Of a stretch of DNA of 64,000 nucleotides, positions 25,111-35,063 are shown piece by piece. Both the position numbers and the translations under genes were made by a program. Numbering within the stretch: position 1 is the first letter of the stretch; each line of letters begins with the position of its first letter. Below the pieces are notes generated by a model, which did no database searches, was not told the DNA's origin, and saw only the letters and a program-made list of their open reading frames with translations. Source of the stretch: Palsa-601 sp963801185 (GTDB lineage: Bacteria > Actinomycetota > Acidimicrobiia > Acidimicrobiales > Bog-793); the NCBI GenBank assembly GCA_963801185.1, contig CAWDDW010000001.1, positions 496,001 through 560,000 on the forward strand, read 5' to 3'.

Positions 25111-25139
25111 TTGCTCGCGATAGCGCTACACGCTATAGC
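25111..25139 (+). promoter_or_regulatory. Promoter with operator for the Mrr-helicase gene
   Basis: TTGCTC (25111-25116) and TATAGC (25134-25139), separated by 17 nt, form a sigma70-like promoter ending 9 nt before ATG 25149, so the transcript would be nearly leaderless. An inverted repeat atagcg-ctaca-cgctat (25120-25136) fills the spacer and touches the -10 box, where a bound XRE dimer would block polymerase. Confidence 0.5.
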
Positions 25140-25148
25140 ACGCATCTA

Positions 25149-28100
25149 ATGGGGGACCTCAGGGCACTGCTCGCACAGCTGCCAGACGAGAAGTACGCAC
25201 GCGGGCGGCGCTTCGAGCAGCTGTGCAAGTGGTTCCTCCGTGCCGATCCGGTGTACGCGGGACGCCTTCGCGACGTGTGGCTGTGGGACGAGTGGCCCGG
25301 CCGCTGGGGTGCTGACGCCGGTATCGACCTCGTGGCGGCGGCGGTCACCGGCGAGCTTTGGGCGATCCAGGCCAAGGCGTACGACCCTCGATACGCCGTC
25401 ACGAAGGCCGACGTCGACACGTTCCTGAGCGAGTCCGCCCGACCGGCGTTCTCGTTTCGTCTGCTCATCGCCACGACCGACTTGATCGGCACCAGGGCCG
25501 CCAAGACGATGGACGGGCAGGCGATCCCGGCCGGGTTCATCGGTCTTGCTCAGCTTGAGCGGTCTCCGGTTCTTTGGCCGGACGACCTCGATGAGCTTCG
25601 CGCTCGCCGACTCCCCGCAAAGCGACCCCTGCCGCATTGCCGGGAGGCGATCAGGGCGGTGTGCGACGGGTTCGAACATCACGACCGCGGCCAACTCATC
25701 ATGGCCTGTGGGACCGGCAAGACGCTGATAGGTCTGTGGGTCTCCGAGGAGCTGAGCTGCGAACGGGCACTCGTCCTCGTCCCGTCGCTGTCGCTACTCG
25801 CCCAGACTCTCCGCGAATGGACCTCCAACGCGACGTCGTCGTTCAACTGGCTCGCCGTCTGCTCAGACCCGAGCGTCGAGGCCGACGACTTCGTCGAGCA
25901 CACCTCGGAGCTGGGCTTTCCGACGACGACCGACCCGGCTGCGATCGCCGCGGCGCTCGGGGCCGGCGGATCCTGCGTCGTCTTCGCCACCTATCAGTCG
26001 TCCCCTCGCCTCGCAGAGGCGTTCGGGCTCGGGGCGCCAGCCTTCGACCTCGCCATCGCCGACGAGGCCCACCGCTGTGCCGGGCCGGCCGACTCGTCGT
26101 TCGCCACGATCGTCGACTCGCAAGCGATCCATGCAAGACGCCGTCTGTTCATGACAGCAACGCCCCGCTACTTCACCGCCAAAGTGAAGCGAGCGGCCGA
26201 AGGTGCCGAGCTCGAGGTCGCCTCCATGGACGACGAGGAGCGCTTCGGCCCCGTGTTTCATCGCCTGAGCTTCGGTGAGGCGATCGAGCGGGGGCTGCTC
26301 TCCGACTACCAGGTAGTGATCGTCGGGGTCGACGACGCCATGTGCGCTGCCCAGGCCGAGCGCGGCGCCATGGTGCGGGCCGAGGGACTCGGAGTGACCG
26401 ACGCCCGGAGCCTGGCCGCTCAGATCGGCTTGGCGAAAGCGATGAGCGAGTACGACCTCCGCAGGCTGGTTAGCTTCCACACCCGGGTGTCCGCCGCCCG
26501 GATGTTCGCCGAGCGGCTCCCAGACACGATCGCCTGGATGCCCGAGGACGAGCGACCGACGGGCAGCGTGTGGGCCGAGCACGTCTCGGGCGCCATGCCG
26601 GCCGGCCGGCGCGAGACGTTGCTGCGCAGACTGCGAGACGTCGGACCAGGCGCCCGCGGGCTGCTGGCCAACGCTCGTTGTCTGGGGGAGGGCGTCGACG
26701 TGCCGGCGATCGACGGCGTTGCCTTTATCGACCCTCGCCGATCCGTGATCGACGTCGCTCAGGCTGTCGGCCGTGCGATCCGCCGATCGGAGGACAAGGT
26801 GGCAGGTACCATCGTCCTGCCGGTGTTCGTCGAGACCCACGTCGACCCGGAGGTTGCCCTCAGCTCCGGGGCCTTCCGTGCGGTATGGGATGTGGTGCGG
26901 GCGCTCCGGGCGCACGATGAGACACTCGGCGAGGCTCTCGACGAGATTCGCCGTGAACTGGGTCGCTCGCATACAGCGCCGTTCGGTCTGCCAGAGAGAA
27001 TCCGCGTCGATCTGCCCGTTTCGGTGGGCGAGGAGTTCGCCCGGGCGTTTCGAGTGCAGCTCGTGGAGTGCGCCACGGCCACCTGGGAGCAGTGGTTCGG
27101 AGTCCTGGAGGTCTTCGTCGAGCGAGAATGCCACGCTCGGGTCCCGTCACACCACGTTGACAACGGTCTCGCGCTTGGTCGGTGGGTCACGAAGCAACGG
27201 AGCAAACAGTCCGCCGGGCAGCTCGCCCCGGACCGCGTTCGCAGGCTCGAAGAACTGCCCGGGTGGGTCTGGGACGCCTACGGCGCCGACTGGCAGCGCG
27301 GCCTTGACTGCCTGCGCGGCTTCGTAGAGCGGGAAGGCCACGCACTCGTTCCCCAAAGTCACATAGAGGAGGAGTTCGGACTCGGCACCTGGGTGAATAG
27401 CCAGCGGAGCGCCTACCGCACCGGTCAGCTGAGCGACGAGCGCGGCTCGCGAGCTTGCATCGGAGTCCGGCTGGACATGGGACGTGCGTTCAGCCCGGTG
27501 GGACAAGTGTTTTGCCGCTCTTGAACGCCACGCGGCGAGAAGTGGATCAGCCGCGGCGCCAAAGGGACTCGTGTCCGACGGCGTCGATCTTGGGCAATGG
27601 GTGCAGTCCCAGCGTGCTGCTCACCAAGCAGGCAAACTGCAATCCGAGCGAGCGCAACGGCTAGAGGCGTTGCCGGGCTGGAGCTGGGCCGTCCAGGAGG
27701 ATGCGTGGGAGCGAGGATTCACTGCCTTGCAGGCTTTTGTAACCCGTAAAGGACATGCCCGAATACCGCAATTTCATGTAGAAAACGGCATCCGGCTCGG
27801 TCAATGGGTCGCTGTGCAGCGCAACAGTTACCGTAACGGCCGCTGGGACCAGGACCGAATCAGCCGGCTGGAGTCGGTACCAGGCTGGACCTGGGACGCA
27901 TTGGCTGCGGCCTGGGAGGAAGGCTTTGCTCACCTGCTCTCCTTCGTCGACGCGAATGGCCACGCCAACCCGGCGAACGATTACGTGACCGAAGACGGGT
28001 TCAAGCTGGGCCAATGGGTCACCGTCCAGCGCACGTGGCGGAAGTCCGGACGACTCCTACCGGAGCGCTCACAACGTTTGGACGCGGTCGCGGGTTGGAC

Positions 28101-28557
28101 CTGGGACCGGAGGTCCGACCGTTGGGAGATCGCGTTCGAGCATCTGATCCAGTTCGTCGAGCGGGAGGGTCACGCCCTCGTCCCGGCGAAGCACGTGGAG
28201 GCGGGCTTCCGCCTTGGCTCCTGGGTCAACAAGCTACGAACTGACTTCAAGAAGGGCACGCTCAGCGTCGAACGCGTTCAACAGCTGGAGACGGTGCCAG
28301 GTTGGAAGTGGGACCTGCTCTCTCAAGCCTGGGAGGAAGGGTTCTCGTACCTCGCCACGTACGTTGAGCGGGTGGGTGATGCCCGCGTAGCACGGGCGCA
28401 CGTCGAGAATGGGTTCCGACTGGGCCAGTGGGTCGCTGTCCAGCGACGGGCCTACAAGACCAGGAACCTGAGTGCTGATCGGATCACCCGTCTGGCTTCA
28501 GTGAATGGGTGGACCTGGGACGCTCGTGGACAAGCATGGGAGGCTAGGAGGGATTAA
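25149..28557 (+). CDS. Mrr-type nuclease/SF2 helicase with seven HA repeats (one apparent frameshift)
   Basis: One protein of about 1,135 aa is interrupted by an extra base near 27443; both sides continue the same repeat. Residues about 10-120 are an Mrr-like PD-(D/E)xK domain (GIDLVA with Asp60, then IQAKAYD with Gln74/Lys76). The SF2 helicase core has Walker A MACGTGKT (185-192), DEAH 305-308, MTATPR and QAVGRAIRR. Then come seven helicase-associated (HA) repeats of about 68 residues, each with a W-x(3)-F/L start, a GHA-x-V core, LGxWV-x(2)-QR and an ending like LPGWxWD. The frameshift falls inside repeat 2. It is probably a restriction or DNA-translocating defence enzyme. Divergent XRE gene upstream, right terminal repeat 59 nt downstream. 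Confidence 0.85.
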
Positions 28558-28616
28558 TCGCAGTCTGACCACCAGCCGTGCGTATCCCAGCGCACCCCTG
28601 GGCCGCACTGCGCATC

Positions 28617-28829
28617 CCCTCCGCCCCGTCCGGCCGGCCTTCGGGGCGCTGCCCTCAGCGCCCTCGCCCTGGTTGCCGGCCCGGCCGGTCCCTGGCCCTC
28701 CGGGCCGTGTCCCCGGTCTTTGCCGCCTGGCCTGGCCCTTCCCGGTGCCGCGGCCGCCTCCGGGGCGCCGCCCCCGGCGGCCTGTCCCCGGTCTTTGGCC
28801 CCTCTCGCGGCCCTTGGTCCCTCTCTCCC
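28617..28829 (-). repeat. Right terminal inverted repeat (213 bp)
   Basis: Exact reverse complement of 9509-9721 over its whole length, ending ccctctctccc at 28829. It includes the same internal 15-nt direct repeat. Frames across it and into the tRNA are artefacts. The space 28558-28616 between the helicase stop and this repeat holds nothing recognisable. Confidence 0.95.
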
Positions 28830-28843
28830 GGCGTTACAGGGTG
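28830..28843. repeat. Right 14-bp target-site duplication
   Basis: ggcgttacagggtg, identical to 9495-9508. It is followed without gap by ggcgttacaggact (28844-28857), the tRNA's own 3' portion, which matches it at the first 11 positions. The junction therefore carries a tandem repeat with a period of exactly one duplication length. It overlaps the last two tRNA bases. Confidence 0.85.
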
Positions 28844-28915
28844 GGCGTTACAGGACTCGAACCTGTGACCTCAGCCGTGTGAAGGCTGCGCTCTAACCAC
28901 CTGAGCCAAACGCCC
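28842..28915 (-). tRNA. tRNA-Val (anticodon CAC)
   Basis: The minus strand folds into a cloverleaf: acceptor GGGCGTT/AACGCCC, D-arm GCTC/GAGC, anticodon stem CAGCC/GGCTG with loop TTCACAC (anticodon CAC), and T-arm ACAGG/CCTGT with TTCGAGT loop, discriminator A. The CCA is not encoded. The gene remains whole: the element lies just past its 3' end, so the host keeps a functional valine tRNA. The stretch 28916-29032 after it, before the glycosyltransferase gene, shows no feature. Confidence 0.95.
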
Positions 28916-29032
28916 CGAATCTTCTAACCGTTCTCCTGGAGCCTCGTACCTGATGCTCTCGAGGCCACAGCGGCGGTAACTCAGACTACAACCGGCCACA
29001 CCGGCCCGCAGCCGCAGCCGAGGCCTGCTGGT

Positions 29033-29797
29033 TCATCCGGAAACGGATGCCCTGGGCTCGACCTCGAGAAACGGGTAGCGCCTCCCACCACTCACGTGCA
29101 ACCGGTACTGGGCGGTGGTCCTCAGCACACCCATTCCGTAGCGGACGCTCCGCCTGAAGTTGATCGAGGACGACTGCGCCTCGTAGCGAGTCGGACAGGA
29201 GAGCTCACCGATGCGCGCCCCATAGACGATCGCCTGAGCGATGATCTGGTTGTCGAACACGAAATCGTCAGAGTTGCGGTTGAACGGCAGGGCTTTCAGC
29301 AGCGCGCCGCTGAACGCGCGCAGGCCAGTGTGATACTCGGACAGCTTCTGTCGCAGAACCGCGTTCTCGAAGAGAGTGAGTGCCCTGTTCGCAACGAACT
29401 TGTAGCGGGGCATACCGCGAGCCACAGCACTCTGGGCCAAGATGCGAGATCCGAGAACGAATTCATACTCTCCGTAGGCGATCATGGCCGCCATCGCCGG
29501 CACGAGAAGCGGCGAGTACTGATAGTCCGGATGAACCATGACGACGATGTCGGCCCCGAGCTCCAGTGCCTCCCGATAGCAGGTCTTCTGATTCCCGCCG
29601 TAGCCCCGGTTCTTGTCATGTCGGATAGACCGGAGGCCGAGGCGGTCTGCTTCCTCGATCGTTCTGTCGGTGCTCGCGTCGTCGACGAGCAGCACTTCGT
29701 CGACGACCGCGCGGTCGAGCTCCCCTACCGTGCGCTTCAGAGTCTCTCCGGCGTTGAAAGCCGGAAGCACCACCGTGATCTGCTTCCCGTTGAGCAC
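29033..29797 (-). CDS. Family 2 glycosyltransferase
   Basis: This 254-aa GT2 (GT-A fold) enzyme begins VVLPAFNAGETLKRTV, has the nucleotide-binding VDDASTDRT motif, then KNRGYGGNQKTC and a divalent-metal site in VMVHPDYQYSP, where HPD replaces the usual DxD. The sequence resembles dolichyl-phosphate mannose synthase and DPM1-like enzymes that use polyprenyl phosphate acceptors. There is no C-terminal membrane segment. It is divergent from a GT39/PMT-like membrane protein 70 nt away, which could use its polyprenyl-linked sugar product; that functional link is inferred. Confidence 0.88.
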   Translation of the reverse strand: MLNGKQITVVLPAFNAGETLKRTVGELDRAVVDEVLLVDDASTDRTIEEADRLGLRSIRHDKNRGYGGNQKTCYREALELGADIVVMVHPDYQYSPLLVPAMAAMIAYGEYEFVLGSRILAQSAVARGMPRYKFVANRALTLFENAVLRQKLSEYHTGLRAFSGALLKALPFNRNSDDFVFDNQIIAQAIVYGARIGELSCPTRYEAQSSSINFRRSVRYGMGVLRTTAQYRLHVSGGRRYPFLEVEPRASVSG

Positions 29798-29867
29798 CGG
29801 TGGAGCGTACTAACTCCGCGTCGGGGAACGCTCGCCGGGGCACGACCAGGCTCGATAGCGTCGCTCC

Positions 29868-31733
29868 GTGCTCGCCACCCCTAAGCCGGCCGCGACAGCG
29901 GGCACGGCCGGGTCTCGAACCGGCTCTCGCCGATGGCCGCTCGCGGCCGAGGGCGGCGCCGTCGTGGCGTCACCGCTCGTCGCCTTTTTCGTGCTGCGCA
30001 TGAGGGCGATGGCGCCGGTCTGGCTGCCGGACCCGAGCATGCACACGATCTACATCGTCGACCCGCGTGACATGTTCACCCGCTACACGGCCGCTTTCGC
30101 ACCGACGGCCCGTCTGAGAGAGGGTGCCCAGGCAGGGTTCCTCGTCCTTGCCCGCCTTTGCTACCTCGCCTTTGGTGCCCTCGGCGGCTTTTTCGCGATG
30201 CGCTACCTGCTGGCTCTTGTGGCCATCGTGCCGGCGTATGTGCTCTGCCGGCGCCTTTATGGCATCCCGGCCGGTGCTGTGGCGATAATCGCCCTTCTCA
30301 GCTCGCCTGTGGTCATCACCGCCTGGGGAACCGACTACCCCGACTCAGCGGCGGTGTCTTACATCGCCGGAGCGGTCGCATGCCTCGCGATGCCCGGCCG
30401 CGAGCGCTTCCGCCCGGCGTGGCTCGGGCTGGCGGGCCTTCTTTTCACCTTGGCGGTCTGGTCACATGGGATGGGGGCAGTGTTAGCGATCACCGCCCTT
30501 GTCGTCTATATGGCCCTGTGCCTGTGGCGGGACCGGCGGCACCTTCTTCGTGACGCCGCTTTTCTCACAGGAGTCGGCCTTCTGGTCACGTTGTTGTTGA
30601 TGGTCGCCTCTGGCCTAGTGCTCGGCCAGTTCGACTTCATCATCCCTACCATCAAGGCAGCCGAGTACTTGAACGAGCCCTCCCAGACATCCCAGTGGCA
30701 CTCGTCTAGCTGGCGGTGGGCTCCTTACCTCGCCTACCTGCTCGTCCCGCCTTCTCTCATCGCAGCGTTCTTCGTCACCTTTTCAAAAAGGCTCTCTTCG
30801 ATCCCTACCCCCCAGCTGTTCGTCGGCCTCGCCTGTGCGGCCCAGTTCGCCGTCTTTTCCTACCTGCAGTTCTTCAACCACGTCCAGACCCTCGAGATGC
30901 ACTACTTCTCCGCCACCTTGTGGGGCGTGATCTCGATCGCTCTTGCTCTCACCATCGCAGAGCTCACAAAGCCTCTCTCTCACCGCCCCCTCGCAGGCTT
31001 CCTCCCGGCGGCCCTTCTCCTTGCGATCCCGCTCGCGTACGAGGCTGACCCGAACGTCCCAGCCTTTGGGTGGTGGCCGGCCGGCGCAGGGCTCGCAGCG
31101 CTCCCCGTCGCCGCCGCCGTCGTCATTCGCCTCGTGAGCCGGGGTGGTTCGCACGCCGCCATCCCGCTCGGGCTCCGCCTCGCCACGATGACCACCGTTG
31201 TCGCCGTGGCAGGCTCCCTCCTCGTCCTCACGGTCGCCCCGAGCCCCCCGCACGCACGCATACCGGGGGTCGTGAACGTGGACGCGCCGGTCTCCTACGC
31301 GAGCGCTCTCGGCGGCAACGCCACCTTGCTGATCGACTGGTATCAGGTCACGACTGAGCTGCCGTCGTTCGTTGGCAACGCCACCTACAAGGGCGAGCAG
31401 CTGATGATGTGGTACCCGATCGACCAGAGCGCGACTCTCATCGAGCCGATCGGCATTTACCATGCCGGCTTCGACTCGCTATCGGGAGGCTTCGCGAACG
31501 GCTTTCCGGTTCTGACGGCATCGGACAAGGGGTCCCTCAGGACGCGGCGCCCGGCAGAGCTGCTGCTCTTGAGCCTGACAGGCGCCGACTTCACTTCTGC
31601 TCTACACGCTCTCGCCCCCTATCGACCTGTCGTGACCCGCAAGGGTGTACTGCGCCAGGGCCAGGCTGTTCTCCACCTCTGGCTGATCACCCTCAGAGTG
31701 TTCGCGCAGCCACCGCAACCGGGATCGTCCTGA
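29868..31733 (+). CDS. Polytopic membrane glycosyltransferase-like protein
   Basis: 621 aa from GTG 29868. After a basic N-terminus there are about eleven hydrophobic helices up to residue 450 and a periplasmic C-terminal domain of about 165 residues. Early in the first loop is LPDPSMHTIYIVDPRD, an acidic region like the DE/DD motif loop of GT39/PMT-type and ArnT-like enzymes that transfer sugars from polyprenyl phosphates. A second loop contains WGTDYPDSAAVSY, as in these families. The sequence is too divergent to name a substrate. Divergent GT2 neighbour suggests cell-envelope glycan synthesis. Confidence 0.65.
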   Translation: MLATPKPAATAGTAGSRTGSRRWPLAAEGGAVVASPLVAFFVLRMRAMAPVWLPDPSMHTIYIVDPRDMFTRYTAAFAPTARLREGAQAGFLVLARLCYLAFGALGGFFAMRYLLALVAIVPAYVLCRRLYGIPAGAVAIIALLSSPVVITAWGTDYPDSAAVSYIAGAVACLAMPGRERFRPAWLGLAGLLFTLAVWSHGMGAVLAITALVVYMALCLWRDRRHLLRDAAFLTGVGLLVTLLLMVASGLVLGQFDFIIPTIKAAEYLNEPSQTSQWHSSSWRWAPYLAYLLVPPSLIAAFFVTFSKRLSSIPTPQLFVGLACAAQFAVFSYLQFFNHVQTLEMHYFSATLWGVISIALALTIAELTKPLSHRPLAGFLPAALLLAIPLAYEADPNVPAFGWWPAGAGLAALPVAAAVVIRLVSRGGSHAAIPLGLRLATMTTVVAVAGSLLVLTVAPSPPHARIPGVVNVDAPVSYASALGGNATLLIDWYQVTTELPSFVGNATYKGEQLMMWYPIDQSATLIEPIGIYHAGFDSLSGGFANGFPVLTASDKGSLRTRRPAELLLLSLTGADFTSALHALAPYRPVVTRKGVLRQGQAVLHLWLITLRVFAQPPQPGSS

Positions 31734-31794
31734 GCAAGCGCCCACGGACCTCAGGACTTCGGGTCGCGCACTTCCCGCAGGTAGCCTGTCCGAG

Positions 31795-32664
31795 ATGCCT
31801 TCTGACACGCGGGGCTCCCCGGACGCTGAGGACGCGGCCAGTCCTAAGTACGAGGCTCCCTCGCTGACCGACAGCGCTGGTGAAGACGTCGGTGGCGACG
31901 GCCTCGACGGCGGTGACCTCGAGCCCGAGGCCGCGCGCTTCAACCCTCCCGGCTTCCTCGACGCCCTGAAGACGGTCCTCCGGCCGAATGGCACGCGGCA
32001 GAAGGCGCAGCCGGCGACGGGGACGGCCGCAGACGCGAAAGCCGTCAACTACATCGACCGTCGCGAGAGGTTGATCGCTGCGTTCCTCAGCATCTTCCAG
32101 GTCGTCCTCGGCGTCGTCGTCTACTTCGAGTACCGAAAGTACGTCGTCCACCCGACGAACAAGAAGCCCAAGATCTCGATCGCTCAAGCTCATCTGGACA
32201 CCCTCAACTATCGCCACGAGGCTCCCGAGCTGCTCCTCATCAACGTCGTGCTCGCGCTCGCGATCGCCGGTGGCGTCCTCTCGAAGCGACGCGCCCTCGT
32301 CGGGTTCACGATCATGCTCGGCGGGCTCGGGATGAACGCCTCTGGCGGCGGCATCATCGGGCTCGTCTACCTCGGCATCGGAATCTGGCTCGTGTTCCGG
32401 TCGATGAAGCGGACCCCGTCGGCCCGGGCGGCGGCCGCCACCAAGAAAGCTGGTGGAAGCGCCGGCGGCACCGGACGTCGGGGCGGGGCGGCAGGCACAA
32501 CCAGCCCCGCGGGCAAGGCCGCGCTTGCCCCTGGGGACCGCAAGCCGCCGCCTCCGTCCAAGCGCTACACACCGCCGCGCAAGCGTCGGCCAGCTCCTGT
32601 GAAGGCAGCCGTGAGCGCTGATCCTGAAAAGGAGTCCCGACTCACGAGTTGGCTCCGACGCTGA
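31795..32664 (+). CDS. Membrane protein with basic Pro-rich tail, unknown function
   Basis: 289 aa. The first 85 residues are acidic and disordered. A first membrane segment LIAAFLSIFQVVLGVVVYF is followed by a loop with HEAPELLLINVVLALAIAGGVL, then LVGFTIMLGGLGMNASGGGI and IIGLVYLGIGIWLVFRSM: four helices in all. The tail from about residue 205 is rich in Lys, Ala, Gly and Pro (KKAGGSAGGTGRRGG; RKPPPPSKRY). There is no family-specific motif. Start ATG 31795 lacks a strong Shine-Dalgarno. Confidence 0.7.
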   Translation: MPSDTRGSPDAEDAASPKYEAPSLTDSAGEDVGGDGLDGGDLEPEAARFNPPGFLDALKTVLRPNGTRQKAQPATGTAADAKAVNYIDRRERLIAAFLSIFQVVLGVVVYFEYRKYVVHPTNKKPKISIAQAHLDTLNYRHEAPELLLINVVLALAIAGGVLSKRRALVGFTIMLGGLGMNASGGGIIGLVYLGIGIWLVFRSMKRTPSARAAAATKKAGGSAGGTGRRGGAAGTTSPAGKAALAPGDRKPPPPSKRYTPPRKRRPAPVKAAVSADPEKESRLTSWLRR

Positions 32665-32707
32665 GCACGGCGCTCCGAGTGCCCCCGCGCACCCTGGTGC
32701 TAGACAC

Positions 32708-35063
32708 GTGCCCGTGATCGCCGAATCGCTCGCCGGCAAGCGAATTGCCGTCACTGGAGCGACCGGGTTCCTCGGCACGGCGATCGTCGAACGGCTGCTC
32801 AGGTCCGTCCCCGGTTGTGAGGTCGTCGTGCTCGTCCGCCCCGGTCAGCGCCAGTCGGCGAGCGAACGCACCCGAAGAGAGATAGTCCGCAACGACTGTT
32901 TCGACCGCCTCCGCCGAGAAGCTCGGAGAGAGGTTCGACGGAGAGATCGAGCGCCGCTTGACGGCGATCGCCGGAGATGTCTCGAGAGACGGGCTCGGGC
33001 TCGACGACGGGGACATGGCGCTTTTCGCCAGCTGTGACATCGTCATCCACTCCGCTGCCACCGTGAGCTTCGACGCCCCCCTCGACGGTGCCGTCGAAGT
33101 GAACCTGCTGGGACCGACACGGGTCGCCGAGGCCATCCGTGCCGGCAACGAGGGCAGCGGCCGACCGCTCCCCCACCTGATCGCCGTCTCGACTGCGTAC
33201 GTGAACAGCGGGCACAAGGGAGACGCCTTCGAGGAGCTGATCACGAAGAGCAGATGGCTCTCGATGCCCGAGTGGAAGGCCGAGGTCGCAGCCTCGCGGA
33301 GAGCCCGATCCGACACAGACGCCGAGAGCCGTCATCCCGACCGCCTCGGGGAATTCCGCCAGCGTGCACGCGCCGAGCTCGGAGCTGCCGGAACCGCGCT
33401 CCTCGCAGACCGGACGGAGCGCTTCAGGGACCAATGGGTCGCTGACCAGCTGGTCGACCTCGGCCGCAGCCGTGCACGGGCGCTCGGCTGGCCGGACGCG
33501 TACGCATTCACGAAGTCCCTCGGCGAGCGAGCGCTGCTCGAGACCCGCGGGGACGTCCCGGTCACCTTCGTGCGACCTTCGATCGTCGAGTCATCGCTGA
33601 CAGAACCCCGACCAGGCTGGATCCGTGGCTTCCGGATGGCTGAGCCTGTGATCATCTCTTACGCGCGGGGACTCCTGAGCCAGTTCCCGGGCGTACCGGA
33701 AGGCACCGTCGATGTCGTGCCGGTCGACTTCGTTGTGGCGACGATCATCGCCGTGGCGGCACGGGGTCCCGACGAAGAGGGGCCGACGGTCTTCCAGATC
33801 GCCTCGGGAGCGCGGAACCCCTTGCGCTACGGGCTTCTCGTCAACCTCACGCAGGCGTGGTTCACCGAGCACCCCCTTTACGACCACCGAGGTCAACCGA
33901 TCGTCGTGCCCAAGTGGGGGTTCCCGGGCCGGGGCAAGGTCCAAGGCCAGCTCCGGCGTGCAGTCAAGGTCCTGTCGAGCGCCGAGAAGGCGATGAACCA
34001 GTTACCGGTGCGAGGCGAGCGCGCCGAGGTCGTGGCCGACCTCGAAGAACGGAGGATCCAAGCCGAGCGAGCGCTCGACTACGTCGAGCTGTACGGCGCG
34101 TACGCCGAGACCGAGGCCCGATTCCGGGTCGATCGCACGCTCGGGTTGTTCGAGCGCCTCGACGCCGGCGACCAGGAGCACTTCTGCTTCGACCCGGCGG
34201 TCATCGACTGGCACCACTACGTGCTCGACGTGCACCTGCCGTCGGTGGTCGAGCACGCCCGGGTCCGGACACAACCCGGGAAGCGGACGCTCGCGACGCG
34301 GGAAGAGCGCTCGAAAAAGGCCATCCTCTCTGCCGAGCCGAGGCTGGCGGTGTTCGACCTCGAGAACACCCTCATCGCCTCCAACGTGGTCGAGACGTAC
34401 GCGTGGCTGGCGACTCGGCACGTCGAGGCGAGAGACCGAGCCAGGGTAGTGGCCGAGTTGCTCGCCGAGGGACCGAGGCTCCTCGCGCTCGACCGCCGCG
34501 ACCGAGGTGACTTCCTGCGCTCCTTCTATCGCCGATACGACGGGGCGCCTGTAGACAGGCTCCGCATCGACGGCGTCGAGCTGTGGAGCGATCTGCTGGC
34601 TCTGAGGGCCTTCCCCGACGGTCTCGCCCGCGTCCGCCAACATCGCGCGCTCGGTCATCACACTCTTCTGATCACCGGCGCTCTCGACTTCGTCGTCGAG
34701 CCGCTCCGCCCGCTGTTCGACGAGATCGTGGCTGCCCGCCTCGGCGAGAAAGACGGTCGTTTCACGGGCGAGATGGTCTCGGCGCCACCCACCGGTGAGG
34801 CCCGGGCACTCCTGGTCGAGGAGTATGCGGCACGTTACGGCCTGACCAAAGGCGAGATCGTCGCCTATGCAGACTCCTCGAGCGACCTGCCGATGCTCGA
34901 GGCGGCAGGTCTGCCCGTGGCGGTGAACCCCGAGACGAAGCTCGCGGCGATCGCCCGGCGTCGGGGCTGGCCGATCGAGCAATGGGCGCGCACTAGCGGC
35001 GCACCGAGACGGACCCTTGCCGTGGCGACCCTCCGTCCCGGAATTCGGAGCAGCGTCCAGTGA
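32708..35063 (+). CDS. Fatty acyl-CoA reductase/HAD phosphatase fusion (apparent frameshift)
   Basis: Two frames joined by a one-base insertion near 32912 rebuild one protein of about 785 aa with a GTG start. The N-terminal half is an extended SDR of the fatty-acyl-CoA-reductase (male sterility) type: ITVTGATGFLGTAIVERLL-like NAD(P)-binding loop (here IAVTGATGFLGTAIVERLL), IHSAATVSFDAPL, VSTAYVN and Y-x(3)-K in DAYAFTKSLGE, then the C-terminal sterile-type region. From about residue 545 a HAD-IB domain follows (AVFDLENTLIASNVVETYAW; ITGALDFVVEPL; AYADSSSDLPML). In the first HAD motif DLENT replaces DxDxT. It probably reduces acyl-CoA to aldehyde or alcohol; the HAD part resembles SerB-like phosphatases. 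It overlaps the next gene by 4 nt. Confidence 0.8.

Larger units (their letters stand above)
9509..28829. mobile_element. Casposon-like Cas1/PolB element at tRNA-Val(CAC)
   Basis: This 19,321-bp element has identical 213-bp terminal inverted repeats, 14-bp direct duplications outside them, a tRNA 3'-end target, a solo Cas1 with C-terminal HTH, and a divergent family-B DNA polymerase. Together these are the defining traits of casposons, self-synthesising transposons that use Cas1 as integrase. No tyrosine or serine recombinase, DDE transposase, relaxase, Cas2, CRISPR effector or CRISPR array is present. Inside are an eight-gene replication-type operon (11.9-18.8 kb), cas1 (21.6-23.2 kb), and cargo: a NYN nuclease, a RelE toxin-antitoxin pair, restriction genes and membrane proteins. 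It is close to the upper size range known to me for casposons. Current mobility is unproven, but identity of the two long repeats argues for recent activity or homogenisation. Confidence 0.88.

Noticed and set aside
9484..28845. Classical tyrosine-recombinase island with 27-bp att sites at a tRNA
   Set aside because: No tyrosine or serine integrase gene is present inside, and the long inverted repeats plus Cas1 explain the boundary better. The 27-bp reading depends on the mimicry of the repeat tip.
28505..28882. Plus-strand frame of 125 codons running through the right repeat into the tRNA, ending in VTGLEPVTSAV
   Set aside because: Known kind of artefact made by antisense tRNA sequence; it overlaps the helicase end and the repeat.
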